The notes: a model not told the origin generated them from the sequence alone. 64,000 bases of DNA from Myxococcales bacterium (GCA_016191815.1 JACPVI010000006.1:124001-188000); one strand, 5' to 3'. Shown: positions 33,418 through 42,901, counted from the stretch's first letter. Numbers and translations are program-made.

Positions 33418-34661
33418 GATCTGCCGGCGCGCAGCCATCGCCCGCTCAGCCGAGGGGCTTCATCCAGTCCGCGATCGGCGGGCTGCCTGCGCCTTTCTGG
33501 TACCTGTGGCTAGGCACACTCGTCAACCGCCTAGGCGGTTTCGTGCTGCCCTTCTTGATGGTGTACCTGACCGAGGTGCAGATGCTGTCGGTCGAGGTGG
33601 CCGGCGCGGTGATCAGCTCCTACGGGCTTGGCTCCATCCTCTCCAGCCCGCTCGGCGGCTTCCTCTGCGACCGGGTGGGCCGGAAGGCGACGCTGCTCGC
33701 CAGCCTGTGCCTCGGCGCGGGCGCGATGGTCTGCCTCGGGCTCGCTCGAAACCCGGAGGAGATCGTCCTCGCCACTGTGGGCCTGGGGCTGGTGACGGAC
33801 ATGTTCCGGCCGGCGGCGAACGCGATGCTCTCCGACGTGGTGCCGCCGGAGCACCGGCTGCGGGCCTTCGGGCTCCTGTACTGGGCAATCAACCTCGGCG
33901 CGGCGGTGGCGCCGGTGATCGCCGGCACCTTGGCGCGGAGGGGCTACTTCCTGCTGTTCCTGGCCGACGCCGCCACCACCTTGGTCTGCGCCGGCTTGAT
34001 CGCCCTGCGGATCCCGGAGACTCGGCCCCGCACCGACGGCGCCGGCGAGCCGGCCAAGGTGAGTGGGCTGTTGGTCCCCTTCCGCGACGGAGTCTTTCGC
34101 GCCTTCTTCCTGCTCACGCTGGTGGTGGCGGTGGTGTTCTTCCAGTTCATCGCCTCGCTGCCGGCGGACCTGCGCGCCCACGGCGTCTCCGAGCAGCAGT
34201 ACGGCCTCGTCATCGGCCTCAACGGAGTGTTGATCATCCTCATCCAGCCCTTCGCCACCGCGTGGATGGGCCGGATACGCCGCTCCAGCGCGCTCGCGGC
34301 GGCGGCCCTCTTGGTCGGCCTGGGCTTCGGATTGAACGGGCTGGTCTCCACCGCTCCCTGGTATGCAACCGCGGTGGCGGTCTGGACCTTCGGGGAGATT
34401 CTCCTCGCCCCGGTCAACGCTTCGGTGGTGGCGGATCTCGCACCCGCACACATGCGCGGGCGGTACCAGGGAGCCTTCGCGCTCGCCTGGAGCTTCGCGC
34501 ACTTGCTCGCGCCGCTGCTCGGGGCGCTGGTCCTCGGCCGGCTGGGAGGAAGCTGGCTGTGGGGCGGCTGCGCGGTGGCGGGAGCGCTGGCCGCGGTGGG
34601 GCACCTGGCGATCGGCCCCGCCAGGAGGCGGAGGATGGCCGAGCTGGGCAGCCGGGACTAG
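33414..34661 (+). CDS. MFS transporter 2 (MdtH/YajR-like)
   Basis: A 415-residue major facilitator starts at a GTG overlapping the stop of MFS 1 (GTGA). It has the motif A loop GGFLCDRVGRKATLLAS and RAFGLLYWAINLGAAVAPVIAG, as in drug-efflux carriers of the MdtH/YajR type. It and the first carrier are only distantly alike, so this is not a recent duplication. The substrate is unknown. Confidence 0.85.
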   Translation: MRSAGAQPSPAQPRGFIQSAIGGLPAPFWYLWLGTLVNRLGGFVLPFLMVYLTEVQMLSVEVAGAVISSYGLGSILSSPLGGFLCDRVGRKATLLASLCLGAGAMVCLGLARNPEEIVLATVGLGLVTDMFRPAANAMLSDVVPPEHRLRAFGLLYWAINLGAAVAPVIAGTLARRGYFLLFLADAATTLVCAGLIALRIPETRPRTDGAGEPAKVSGLLVPFRDGVFRAFFLLTLVVAVVFFQFIASLPADLRAHGVSEQQYGLVIGLNGVLIILIQPFATAWMGRIRRSSALAAAALLVGLGFGLNGLVSTAPWYATAVAVWTFGEILLAPVNASVVADLAPAHMRGRYQGAFALAWSFAHLLAPLLGALVLGRLGGSWLWGGCAVAGALAAVGHLAIGPARRRRMAELGSRD

Positions 34662-34895
34662 TCAAAGCTCCCCGGGTGGCAGCTTCTTTCCCTGGAAGGC
34701 GCGGGCTCTTTCGGCGCGCACCTTCGAACGCAGCTCTTCGGTGGCGGCGCGGTCGACCTCCATCGCGTCGAGGTCCAGCACGTCGCCCTCTTCGGCCCCC
34801 GGAGGCAGTGTGGCGCGCGGCAGCACCTCTTGCCGGCCGTCGACCGTGAGCACCGCGCGCTCTTCCTCGAACCGGTCGATGATCGCTCGGCGCAT
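34662..34895 (-). CDS. DUF3006 domain protein
   Basis: The 77-residue protein has the DUF3006 pattern: RRAIIDRFEEERAVLTVDG, then LPPGAEEGDVLDL. DUF3006 genes usually sit beside ComEC-like metallo-beta-lactamase-fold proteins, as here, where it follows one by ten bases. The role of the domain is unknown. Confidence 0.8.
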   Translation of the reverse strand: MRRAIIDRFEEERAVLTVDGRQEVLPRATLPPGAEEGDVLDLDAMEVDRAATEELRSKVRAERARAFQGKKLPPGEL

Positions 34896-34905
34896 CGGGT
34901 CACCC

Positions 34906-36231
34906 TCAGGGGTTGCAGTCCTTCGCTGGGCGGCGCTCCCGGGCCGCCTCCTCGCGAGTCCGGAAGGTGAGGAGATTCTTCTCGGCGATCCGCTTCGCGG
35001 CGCGGCAGCCCGGCAGATGAAACACCTCGCTGTTCTTGCTCGCCACGTAGCCTGACTCTCCCTTCTGCGCGGGGGGTCGGGCCTCGCCTGGCTTGTCCTT
35101 CTTGCCGTCCGCGGCCGGCTTGGACTTGGCGTCTCGGCGGGCGGCCGGCGGCTGCGGCTTTCGCGCCGGGACGAAGGCGGCCCCGGCATCGGCGCGCGCT
35201 CCCGCGAAGCGGTGCACCGTCCCGGGGGCCTCGCCTGCCGCGGGTCGCTCGGTGGACAGGGCGAACGATTGGCCGTCGCTCACTGCGTGCAACTCCCCAT
35301 CGAGATCGGTGCGGAAGACGCGCGCGCCCTGCGCCTCCAGATCGTCCACCACCCTCCTCGCCGGCAGCCCGGCGGCGTTCCCGGCTCCGACGGACAGCAC
35401 CGCGGCCTTGGGCTGCACCGCGGCGAGGAAGTCGGCGGTGCTGGCCATGGCGGCGCCATGGGATGCGACCTTGAGCAAGGTGGAGCGGAACTCCAGCCGC
35501 TTGCCGAGCAGGTATTCCTCGGTCTCGGCCTGGGCGTCGGCGGCCAGGAGCACGGAGGTCTCCCCGTGGCTCACACGCATCACCACTGAGTTGGCCTCGG
35601 CCGAGCGCGCCCCGGCGGACAGGTGCGCCTCCGCGGGCGCCCGCGGCCAGAGGATTGCCAGCTCGGCGCCGCCCAGGCCGATCGCCACCATCTGGGCGGG
35701 CGCGGCCGGATCCGGGGCTGGCTGGGCGATCGGCGTTCCCCGTCGCCTGAGCTGCCCGAGCAGCGCCTCGGTGACCGGGTCAGCCGCGGCCTGTCCCCCG
35801 TGCAAGAAGCGCTTCGTCCCTACCGCGCGGATTGCCTGGAAGAGCCCTCCGGCGTGCTCGGGGTGAGCGACGGTGAGCACCACGAGATCGATCTGCCCCT
35901 TCACCAGCTCCGGGAGGCGGTGGGCCAGGTAGGAGCCGGCCCCCTCCGGGCCGCCGTCGATGAGGACGGTCCGGCCCGAAGGGGACACCACCAGGGCCGC
36001 ATCGCCCTGGCCCACATCGAAGAAATAGACGTGGAGGTTTCCGTCCCCCGAGGCGTGCTGCTCCCCGGCGGTGGCGAGGGCGGCGGGTGCGCTCTCCGCG
36101 CGCGGGAGGGGCGCCTCTCCCCGGCTATGGCCGGCCGGCTCGGTGCGAGGGGCTTTTGAGCGCTCACAGGCAGCCAGGGCGAGCAGCCCCAGCGCGCACG
36201 CCGACCGCAAATGATGTCGTCGGGAGGTCAA
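34906..36231 (-). CDS. ComEC-type MBL-fold lipoprotein with degenerate active site
   Basis: The 441-residue lipoprotein (lipobox LAAC) has the ComEC/Rec2-like MBL fold (VYFFDVGQGDAALVVSPSG, VLIDGGPEGAG). The metal motif THxHxDH is degenerate: TVAHPEH lacks the first His and has Glu for Asp, and the later VAHHGS is VASHGA. It ends in an Ala/Lys/Pro linker and a short Ada-like zinc-type tail (SEVFHLPGCRAAKRI...DCNP). It is a divergent paralogue of the intact enzyme just upstream, whose stop it overlaps from a TTG start. Catalysis is doubtful; a binding or regulatory role is possible. Confidence 0.82.
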   Translation of the reverse strand: MTSRRHHLRSACALGLLALAACERSKAPRTEPAGHSRGEAPLPRAESAPAALATAGEQHASGDGNLHVYFFDVGQGDAALVVSPSGRTVLIDGGPEGAGSYLAHRLPELVKGQIDLVVLTVAHPEHAGGLFQAIRAVGTKRFLHGGQAAADPVTEALLGQLRRRGTPIAQPAPDPAAPAQMVAIGLGGAELAILWPRAPAEAHLSAGARSAEANSVVMRVSHGETSVLLAADAQAETEEYLLGKRLEFRSTLLKVASHGAAMASTADFLAAVQPKAAVLSVGAGNAAGLPARRVVDDLEAQGARVFRTDLDGELHAVSDGQSFALSTERPAAGEAPGTVHRFAGARADAGAAFVPARKPQPPAARRDAKSKPAADGKKDKPGEARPPAQKGESGYVASKNSEVFHLPGCRAAKRIAEKNLLTFRTREEAARERRPAKDCNP

Positions 36232-37376
36232 GGCCGGCAGTCTCCCGCCGGCGACCGGCCGCGCGCGGCCTCGGAGCGCTGGGTGAAGACGATGCGGTTG
36301 GACTCCTTGATGCTCGCCACCGCCGGACAGCCCGCCAGGTGGAAGACGCGCGAGCGCCTGCTGGCGACGTAGCGGGGCTCCTCGGGCTTGGGCGATGGGG
36401 CCGGCCCGAGGTAGGGCTCGATGCGGCCGAGGGCGACCGCGCCCGTCCGCTCGGCCTGGAAGGCCTGCTCGCCGCGCCGCCGCTCCGCGGAGAGGGTGAC
36501 TGCCTTTCCATCGCTTTGGGCGATCACCTCGCCGTCGGCGTCCGTGCGGAAGACCGCAGCGCCCGCCGACTCCAGTCGCTTCAAGGTCTCGGGCGCGGGG
36601 TGGCCGTACTCGTTGCCCTTCCCGCACGACACCACCGCCGCTCGCGGCCTCACCCGGGCGAGGAATTGCTCGGTGGAGGAGTGGCGGCTCCCGTGATGCG
36701 CGACCTTGAGCACCGTCGCCGAGAGGTCGAGCCGGCGCGCGGCCAAGAGCTGCTCGGTGTCGGCCTCCGCGTCGCCGGAGAAGAGGAAGCTCGCCTTGCC
36801 GTGCACCAGTTTGGCCACGATGGAATTGGAGTTCGCGTCTGAACGTGTGCCAAAGAGGAACTCGTCGACCGTCTCCCCGTCGGGGCCACGGCGCGGCCAC
36901 AGCACCCACAGGCGCACTTCCTCCTCGAGCGCGTAGCTGACCAGCTCGTGCCGGCGCGATGGGTCGCCGGTGGAGAGCTTCGACAAAGTCTTCCGGGAGA
37001 GCAGCTCGAGCAAGGACAGGTAGGCGGTGCTCGGGTGATCGAAGTCCGGCTCCAGGTAGCGCCGCGCGCCCACTGCTTCGATGGCGGCCGACAGCCCGCC
37101 GAGATGGTCCAGATGCGGGTGGGTGAGCACCACCACGTCCAGAGGCTGCTTCACCAGCTCGCGCAGCCGGCGGGTGAGGTGGGAGGCGGACTCCGGCGGT
37201 CCGCCGTCGATGAGCACCGTCTTCCCCGAAGGCGTCGTCACCAGCGCCGCGTCGCCCTGGCCCACGTCGAAGAAGCGCACGGTGAGGTGGCTGTCCGCCG
37301 CTGGCGCGGCGCCGCAGAGGAGCAGGGCCAGCAAAAGGGCCGGCCAGCGCGGCCGGGCGTGGGGCAAAAGGAGCAT
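36228..37376 (-). CDS. Secreted ComEC-type MBL-fold hydrolase
   Basis: The 382-residue protein has a signal peptide, VRFFDVGQGDAALV, the intact metal motif THPHLDHLGG, a later VAHHGSRHSS, and the same Ada-like C-terminal tail (SRVFHLAGCPAV...DCRP) as its paralogue. Soluble ComEC-like MBL proteins cleave nucleic acids or other phosphodiesters; here the enzyme would act in the periplasm. It is the first gene of a three-gene set with the degenerate copy and DUF3006. Confidence 0.85.
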   Translation of the reverse strand: MLLLPHARPRWPALLLALLLCGAAPAADSHLTVRFFDVGQGDAALVTTPSGKTVLIDGGPPESASHLTRRLRELVKQPLDVVVLTHPHLDHLGGLSAAIEAVGARRYLEPDFDHPSTAYLSLLELLSRKTLSKLSTGDPSRRHELVSYALEEEVRLWVLWPRRGPDGETVDEFLFGTRSDANSNSIVAKLVHGKASFLFSGDAEADTEQLLAARRLDLSATVLKVAHHGSRHSSTEQFLARVRPRAAVVSCGKGNEYGHPAPETLKRLESAGAAVFRTDADGEVIAQSDGKAVTLSAERRRGEQAFQAERTGAVALGRIEPYLGPAPSPKPEEPRYVASRRSRVFHLAGCPAVASIKESNRIVFTQRSEAARGRSPAGDCRP

Positions 37377-37435
37377 CGGCGCCCGATTATGGCCTGTCGC
37401 TTTGCCTGCCGGCGAGATTGGAGTAGACGGACGGC

Positions 37436-38347
37436 ATGGCGGAGCAGGATCTACCCCAGCTGATCGAGGAGATCTCCGAGCGCGTCCGGCGGCGGATCGT
37501 CGCCGCGCGGGTCGGGCGGGAGGAGCCTTGCACCGCAGCGCCTTGGCGCCCAGGCGAGGCCGCCAAGGAGGAAGAGAGCTGCGGAACCGGCTGCACCGGC
37601 TGCCGCTCGGTGGACAGCTGCGCCACGGTGCTCGCGGTGCAGAGCGGAGTGGGAAGGATCTCCCCGGATCGGGTGAGGACCAGCGCGGACATCGCGCCGT
37701 ACATCGACCACACCTTGCTCAAGCCGGACGCCACCCGTGAGGACGTGGTCAAGCTGTGCGAGGAGGCCAAGCGCTTCGGCTTCGCCACGGTGTGCATCAA
37801 TTCGGTGCACGTGGGGACGGCGGCGCGGGCGCTTGCGGGCTCCAAGGTGCTGCCGATCGCGGTGGTGGGTTTTCCTTTGGGCGCGGCGTTGCCCACCGCC
37901 AAGGCCTTCGAGGCGCGGGAGGCGGTGCGGTGCGGGGCGAGGGAGATCGACATGGTGATCAACATCGGCGCGCTGAAGTCGAAGGACTACGCGCTGGTGC
38001 TCAAGGACATCGCGATGGTGGTGGAGGCCTCGCGGCCCTACCCGGTGAAGGTCATCCTGGAGACGAGCCAGCTCGGCCAAGAGGAGAAGATCGTCGGTTG
38101 CGCGCTCTCCAAGGCGGCGGGAGCGGCGTTCGTGAAAACGTCCACCGGCTTCTCCGGCGGCGGGGCGACGGCGGAGGACGTGGCCCTGATGCGCAAGGTG
38201 GTGGGCGAGGACGTGGGCGTGAAGGCCTCGGGCGGAGTGCGCTCGACGGAGGACGCGATGCAGATGCTCCAGGCGGGCGCCAACCGGATCGGCGCCTCGG
38301 CCTCGGTGGCGATCGTCACCGGGCAGAAGTCGGCGGCAAAGTACTAA
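37436..38347 (+). CDS. deoC: Deoxyribose-phosphate aldolase with N-terminal extension
   Basis: DeoC splits 2-deoxyribose-5-phosphate into acetaldehyde and glyceraldehyde-3-phosphate. The DERA barrel runs from about residue 84 ([18 protein letters not shown]) with the Schiff-base Lys in FVKTSTGFS and the second Lys in VKASGGVR. The 303-residue chain is about 80 longer than E. coli-type short forms. Residues 1-27 form a strongly amphipathic helix ([18 protein letters not shown]) like microcompartment encapsulation peptides, and residues 49-62 hold a CX3CX2CX5C cluster-like motif. With two BMC vertex genes and nucleoside phosphorylases in the window, cargo status is likely but unproven. Confidence 0.9.
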   Translation: MAEQDLPQLIEEISERVRRRIVAARVGREEPCTAAPWRPGEAAKEEESCGTGCTGCRSVDSCATVLAVQSGVGRISPDRVRTSADIAPYIDHTLLKPDATREDVVKLCEEAKRFGFATVCINSVHVGTAARALAGSKVLPIAVVGFPLGAALPTAKAFEAREAVRCGAREIDMVINIGALKSKDYALVLKDIAMVVEASRPYPVKVILETSQLGQEEKIVGCALSKAAGAAFVKTSTGFSGGGATAEDVALMRKVVGEDVGVKASGGVRSTEDAMQMLQAGANRIGASASVAIVTGQKSAAKY

Positions 38348-38465
38348 CTCCGACCACTGTGCAGGTACGGTGCGCGCCTCCCGTTCTGGAGGTGCCTTGC
38401 GGCCGGTCGGCGGCCTGCCCGATCGGCGCCCGCCGGGGTTCGGTTCCGGAGGGCCAGCTCGCACC

Positions 38466-39539
38466 TCACGGTCGGTGAGCCTTGGGGAACACCGGCTGCG
38501 TCCACGCCCAAAGCCCGTCGGAGCTGGTGATGCGCGCGCGCACGTACAGCTCCTTGCCGGTGAGCTTGTAGGTGGGGCGCGGCGATTCGTCGGTGTGCAG
38601 CACGCGGCCTCCGTTGCCGATGAACTCGGTGCGGTACAGCTGCGGGTTCGTTCCCGGCTGGGACCAGCCGAGGTCGCGCGTGCGATCGCTCAAACCGATT
38701 CGCACCGCGGCCGGCGTCGCCTCATACGACTCCAGGATTACTCCGGTCGTGGCGTAGAAGTCGCCGCGCTCCATCGCCTCGAGAAGGGCCTTCTGCGACA
38801 GCTCGGCCGCGCGGACCATGATCCACGCCTTGCCCGGGTTGGAAACCTGACGGGATGCCTCGCGCGGTGCGAAGTCCTCGAAGTGGTGCGCGTCGTCCAC
38901 CGCGGTGGCGTAGAGCACTCGGCCGCTGGAGAGCACCGTGTCCCAGATGGTCTCGGTGGATGGCCGGCCGCCGCCGCCCTGGTTGTTCATTCCCGGCTCG
39001 GTGTTCCACACCTCGAAGAAGCGGGCCGTGGCGACGCGGTCGGAGCCGAGCAGGTCCTGCGCGGTCACCGCGTAGGTGAGGTTGGGGTGCGCCGCGATGG
39101 GCAGGCCGCCCGCACGGCGAATTGCCTTCGCTTGGCTGTCGAGCGCCGAAGCGACATCCGCGCCCGGTGCCGCCTCGGGGAAGGACGTCACTCCGAGCCC
39201 GATGGTGTCGACGATCTTTCCGCCGGGCAGTCCTTCCTGGCTCAGCTCGATTCCGGGGATGAGCAGGAAGCGGCCCGGGGCGTCGAAGAGCCCTTTGAGG
39301 CCTTCTGCGGGTGTCAAGTAGTTGAGATCGGTGACCGAGACGAAGTGGTAGCCGTGCTCGCGGTACCACCGCACCACCCTGTCGGGGGAGGTGGTGGGGA
39401 GTTGGGGCGCGCCCCAGTTCGCGTGGGTGTGCACCGCGCCGCGGTACCAGCTCGCCGCCGGGGGCTCGGCGCGGGCGGCCCCGGTCGCTCCGAGGACAGC
39501 GAGCACGGCGAGAAAGCGCACGGCATCGGGCTGGTGCAT
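38466..39539 (-). CDS. Secreted PHP-domain metal-dependent hydrolase
   Basis: The 357-residue protein has a cleavable signal peptide (AARA|EP) and a PHP-type metal site beginning with AVHTHANWG and continuing with IPGIELS, AAHPN and a late VDDAHH. This is the CehA/McbA-like or polymerase-and-histidinol-phosphatase fold used by phosphoesterases and carbamate hydrolases. The substrate is unknown. It is monocistronic, convergent with deoC. Confidence 0.8.
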   Translation of the reverse strand: MHQPDAVRFLAVLAVLGATGAARAEPPAASWYRGAVHTHANWGAPQLPTTSPDRVVRWYREHGYHFVSVTDLNYLTPAEGLKGLFDAPGRFLLIPGIELSQEGLPGGKIVDTIGLGVTSFPEAAPGADVASALDSQAKAIRRAGGLPIAAHPNLTYAVTAQDLLGSDRVATARFFEVWNTEPGMNNQGGGGRPSTETIWDTVLSSGRVLYATAVDDAHHFEDFAPREASRQVSNPGKAWIMVRAAELSQKALLEAMERGDFYATTGVILESYEATPAAVRIGLSDRTRDLGWSQPGTNPQLYRTEFIGNGGRVLHTDESPRPTYKLTGKELYVRARITSSDGLWAWTQPVFPKAHRP

Positions 39540-39588
39540 GGGGGACCTCGCCGAGGGAGGGGACTTGCAGCGTCTTTCACGCCTGCGG

Positions 39589-39783
39589 TCATTGCCGTTT
39601 CGCGCGCGCGCGCGCGAGGAGCTTCTCGCGGATCCGCGGATGCGCCGCGCCCAGGCCCTCCTGGCAGAACGCTTTCAGTTGCTCGAGCAGCTCCAGCCGA
39701 CGCTCGGGCGTCAGCCGCAGCCACGCCCGCCGGCGCTCCCGGGCGTGCTCGCTCCAGCCACCGGGGAGGGGGTCCTCAGGCAC
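39589..39783 (-). CDS. Small helical partner of the nucleotidyltransferase
   Basis: A 64-residue basic, helical protein (ERRLELLEQLKAFCQEGL) starts inside the end of the nucleotidyltransferase gene (eight-base overlap). It is of the kind often annotated as hypothetical beside DUF6036-type nucleotidyltransferases. The pair may be a toxin-antitoxin-like unit. A (CG)7 run encodes its C-terminal ARARA. Confidence 0.6.
   Translation of the reverse strand: MPEDPLPGGWSEHARERRRAWLRLTPERRLELLEQLKAFCQEGLGAAHPRIREKLLARARAKRQ
39601..39614. repeat. (CG)7 dinucleotide run
   Basis: Fourteen alternating C and G bases lie in the last codons of the 64-residue gene. Such a run can slip in replication or adopt Z-DNA; a slip would only alter the C-terminus of the small protein. 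Confidence 0.8.
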
Positions 39784-40291
39784 TGCCTTCTTCCTTTTCG
39801 ATGCGGGCGATCTCTTCGAGCGCCGCGATGTCGTCAGCGTCCACGGGACGCCCAGCCTGGCGTTTCATCGCCACGATGTCATCGATCCCACCCACGGCCA
39901 CGGTGAGAGCGCCGAGCGTCACGCCAACGCTTCGGCGCATCATCTCATCGAACGGAAACGGCTCGCGAATGAAGACATCGACATCGGTGCCCGGCAGGGA
40001 AGGGCTCCAGAGCGTGAACACCTGCATGTTCTTCTCTTCGCTCCACCGGCGGCGCTCGTTCTCGTCCGCGAGCCTTTCAGCCGGCACCGGCGCGCGAGGA
40101 CGGTAGCCCAGCGGCAGCAGGGCTCTGAGCAAGGCGCGGACGTTCTCGGGATCGAGCGCGATCACGAGATCGAGGTCGACGGTCAGGCGTGGGTGCCCGT
40201 GGAGCACCACCGCCACGCCACCGACGACGATGAAACGAACCTTCTCCTTGGTGAGCGCCTCGAGCAGTTGGCGAATCTCGCCGGCCGGCAT
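39776..40291 (-). CDS. Nucleotidyltransferase (DUF6036/AbiEii-like)
   Basis: The 171-residue protein has the minimal nucleotidyltransferase signature FIVVGGVAVVLHGHPRLTVD followed by LDLVI, with the metal Asp pair in DLDL, and later DVDVFI. Family members occur as toxins or antitoxins (MNT/HEPN, AbiE) or in unknown roles. It precedes and overlaps a 64-residue helical protein gene. No HEPN domain was seen. Confidence 0.78.
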   Translation of the reverse strand: MPAGEIRQLLEALTKEKVRFIVVGGVAVVLHGHPRLTVDLDLVIALDPENVRALLRALLPLGYRPRAPVPAERLADENERRRWSEEKNMQVFTLWSPSLPGTDVDVFIREPFPFDEMMRRSVGVTLGALTVAVGGIDDIVAMKRQAGRPVDADDIAALEEIARIEKEEGSA

Positions 40292-40439
40292 GCGGCTGGA
40301 CTGTAGTTCGTTGTCACCTCGGTGGCATCAGCTCGACGGTATTCATCGAGGGGGCCACGACGGAACCCCGACAGAGTGACGGGCTGGCCCGCGAGCTCGA
40401 TCGGAGACATTCTCTCGGCATCCGGGAGAGGAGGTACCG

Positions 40440-42188
40440 ATGGAGGCATCCGAGCTTCGCCGCCGCGCCGAGGAGTGGCGTCAGGCGGACCCGGACCCGG
40501 AAACCGCCGCCGAGCTGGCCGAGCTGATCCGCCGCGAGGACTGGGCCGAGCTTCACGACCGCTTCGCCCAGAGGCTCGAGTTCGGCACCGCCGGCCTCCG
40601 CGGCGTCATCGGCGCCGGGCCCAACCGGATGAACCGCGCCGTGGTCCGCACCACCACGAGCGGATTGGCGCGCTACCTCAAGCGAGTCTCCCCGGACGCC
40701 TCCCGCCGCGGAGTGGTGGTCGGCCGCGACGGCCGCCGGATGAGCCGCGAGCTCGCCGAGGACACCGCCTGCGTCCTCGCCGCCGAGGGCATCCCCGCGC
40801 TCGTCTTCCCAAAGATGGCTCCCACGCCGCTCACCGCCTTCGCCACCACCCACCTCTGCGCCGCCGCCGCGGTGATGATCACCGCCAGCCACAACCCGCC
40901 CGAGTACAACGGCTACAAGGTCTACTGGGGCAACGGCGCGCAGATCGTCCCTCCCCACGATCGGGGCATCGCCTCGGAGATCGATGCCGTCGGATCCGCC
41001 CAGCGGGTCCGCCTCCTGGAGCCCGAGCAGGCCCGCCGGGCGGGGCTGTGGCGCGATCTCCCATGCTCGGTGGAGCGGGCCTACCTGGACGCCATCCTGC
41101 GACTTGGGCTCCAGCGCGGGCCCCTCGAGCTCACGGTGGTGTACACCGCCATGCACGGCGTGGGAGGCCGCCTCGCCGAAGCCGCGTTCCGGGAGGCCGG
41201 CCTCCGCTCCTTCCATCCCGTGCCCGCCCAGCAAGAGCCCGACGGCGCCTTCCCCACCGTTCGCTTCCCCAACCCCGAGGAGCCCGGGGCGATGGATCTC
41301 GCCACCAAGCTGGCGGAGGAGGTCCGCGCCGATCTGGTGCTCGCCAACGACCCGGACGCGGATCGGCTGGCGGTGATGGCGCGCGGCGCGGACGGGCGGC
41401 TGCGGCAGCTCAGCGGGAACGAAGTGGGTGTCCTGCTCGGGCACTACCTCCTCTCGGAAGGCGGTGGCGCCGGCCGGCCGCTGGTCATCACCACCATCGT
41501 CTCCTCGGCGCAGCTCGGGCAGATCGCCCGCGAATTGGGCGCGCGCTACGACGAGACCCTCACCGGCTTCAAGTGGGTCGCCAACCGCGCCATGGAGCTG
41601 GAACGGACCGAGGGCGTGCGCTTCGCCTTCGGCTACGAGGAGGCGCTCGGCTACACCGTGGGCACCGTGGCCCGCGACAAGGACGGGATCGGCTCCGCGC
41701 TGGTCTTCGCCGACCTCGCCGAGTGGTGCCGCCGCCGCGGCGCCTCGGTGCCCGGCTACCTCGAGGAGGTGCAGCGCCGATACGGGCTCTACGTCTCCAA
41801 GCAGGCCAACTTCACCTTCAAGGGAGCGGAGGGCGCCGAGGTCATCTCCCGCATCATGGAAGGCTTCCGGCTCTCGCCACCGGAACGGATCGGCGAGCTG
41901 GCGGTACTGGCCATCAACGACTACCGCACCCAGGAGCGCCGGGCGGGAGGCGAGGTCCGGCCGCTCTCGCTGCCCCAGTCGAACGTCATCTCCTACGAGC
42001 TGGAGTCGGGCTCCCGGGTGACGCTTCGGCCTTCCGGGACTGAGCCGAAGATCAAGTACTACTTCGAGCTTCGGGAGACGCCGCGCGAGGCAGAGGACAT
42101 CTCCGTCGCCAGGGGGCGCGCGGGCTCGCGGCTGCACGAGCTGGAGGAGGCATTCCTGATTCTGGCGCGCTCTCGCGGGCAGCCGTAG
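40440..42188 (+). CDS. Phosphohexo/pentomutase, PGM2-like
   Basis: The 582-residue alpha-D-phosphohexomutase has the phospho-serine loop MITASHNPPEYNGYKVY, the metal loop LANDPDADRL, the sugar loop GYEEALGY and the phosphate loop LRPSGTEPKIKYY. Its length and the N-terminal EFGTAGLRGVIGAGPNRMN fit the PGM2/PGM2L group, whose members include phosphopentomutases as well as phosphoglucomutases. In a window with nucleoside phosphorylases and DeoC it could convert (deoxy)ribose-1-phosphate to the 5-phosphate. GGAGAGGAGG precedes the ATG. Confidence 0.9.
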   Translation: MEASELRRRAEEWRQADPDPETAAELAELIRREDWAELHDRFAQRLEFGTAGLRGVIGAGPNRMNRAVVRTTTSGLARYLKRVSPDASRRGVVVGRDGRRMSRELAEDTACVLAAEGIPALVFPKMAPTPLTAFATTHLCAAAAVMITASHNPPEYNGYKVYWGNGAQIVPPHDRGIASEIDAVGSAQRVRLLEPEQARRAGLWRDLPCSVERAYLDAILRLGLQRGPLELTVVYTAMHGVGGRLAEAAFREAGLRSFHPVPAQQEPDGAFPTVRFPNPEEPGAMDLATKLAEEVRADLVLANDPDADRLAVMARGADGRLRQLSGNEVGVLLGHYLLSEGGGAGRPLVITTIVSSAQLGQIARELGARYDETLTGFKWVANRAMELERTEGVRFAFGYEEALGYTVGTVARDKDGIGSALVFADLAEWCRRRGASVPGYLEEVQRRYGLYVSKQANFTFKGAEGAEVISRIMEGFRLSPPERIGELAVLAINDYRTQERRAGGEVRPLSLPQSNVISYELESGSRVTLRPSGTEPKIKYYFELRETPREAEDISVARGRAGSRLHELEEAFLILARSRGQP

Positions 42189-42210
42189 CCTTCGGCCGAC
42201 GGGAGGGAAC

Positions 42211-42885
42211 ATGAGGCACGTCATCGGTTGGGTGGCACTCGCCGTCGCCTTCGCGGCGGCACCGGCCTGGGCGCAGGAGGTGGACGTCTCCGAGCCGGTG
42301 ATCACCCGGAGCGGCCAGGGGTGGTCAGTGCTCACCGGCCGAACCGTGGGGGCGCGAGACACCGCCATCCACGCCCAGGTGGGCTGGCCTGGCCTCTACG
42401 CCTCGCTGTTTCACGGCGCCAACGAGCGGCTCGATGTCGGCGGCCGCCTGGGCTTGCTGTACGGCTTCGAGGGCATCGCCACCTCGCCCATCGTGCCCGG
42501 CATCAAGCTGCAAGGGGCGCTCAGGCTCAAGCTCCTCGAGACCAGCCGGATGAACCTCGGGCTCGGAGTCAAGGTGGGGCCGTTCTTCTACTTCTACCGG
42601 ACCTACACCCTGGTCGGGCTCGGAATGCCGCTGGAGCTGTCCCTCGGCATCCCGGTGAGCAGCGCGCTGAACGTGGCGGTGGACCTGGAGCTGCCGATGT
42701 ACGCCGTCTTCGGCATCGGCGGCTATTTCGCCGTCCCGATCCTCCCTGGCGCTGGACTCGAGTACTTCATCGACCAGCAGCTCGCTGCGACCTTCCAGGT
42801 CCGCATGGGACCGACCCTGGCATCTCCGTACGTCTACGCCCCCTTCACCTTCGAGGGGCTGGTGGGGGTCGCCTACCGCCTGTAG
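42211..42885 (+). CDS. Outer-membrane beta-barrel-like protein
   Basis: The 224-residue protein has a signal peptide (AAPAWA|QE) and alternating strands rich in Gly and aromatic residues ending in VGVAYRL, as in small outer-membrane barrels. I do not recognise the family. It follows the mutase gene by 22 bases with a GGGAGGG ribosome site and precedes the sigma-54 activator gene. Confidence 0.65.
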   Translation: MRHVIGWVALAVAFAAAPAWAQEVDVSEPVITRSGQGWSVLTGRTVGARDTAIHAQVGWPGLYASLFHGANERLDVGGRLGLLYGFEGIATSPIVPGIKLQGALRLKLLETSRMNLGLGVKVGPFFYFYRTYTLVGLGMPLELSLGIPVSSALNVAVDLELPMYAVFGIGGYFAVPILPGAGLEYFIDQQLAATFQVRMGPTLASPYVYAPFTFEGLVGVAYRL

Positions 42886-42901
42886 CCTTGGGGCTGGCCC
42901 C

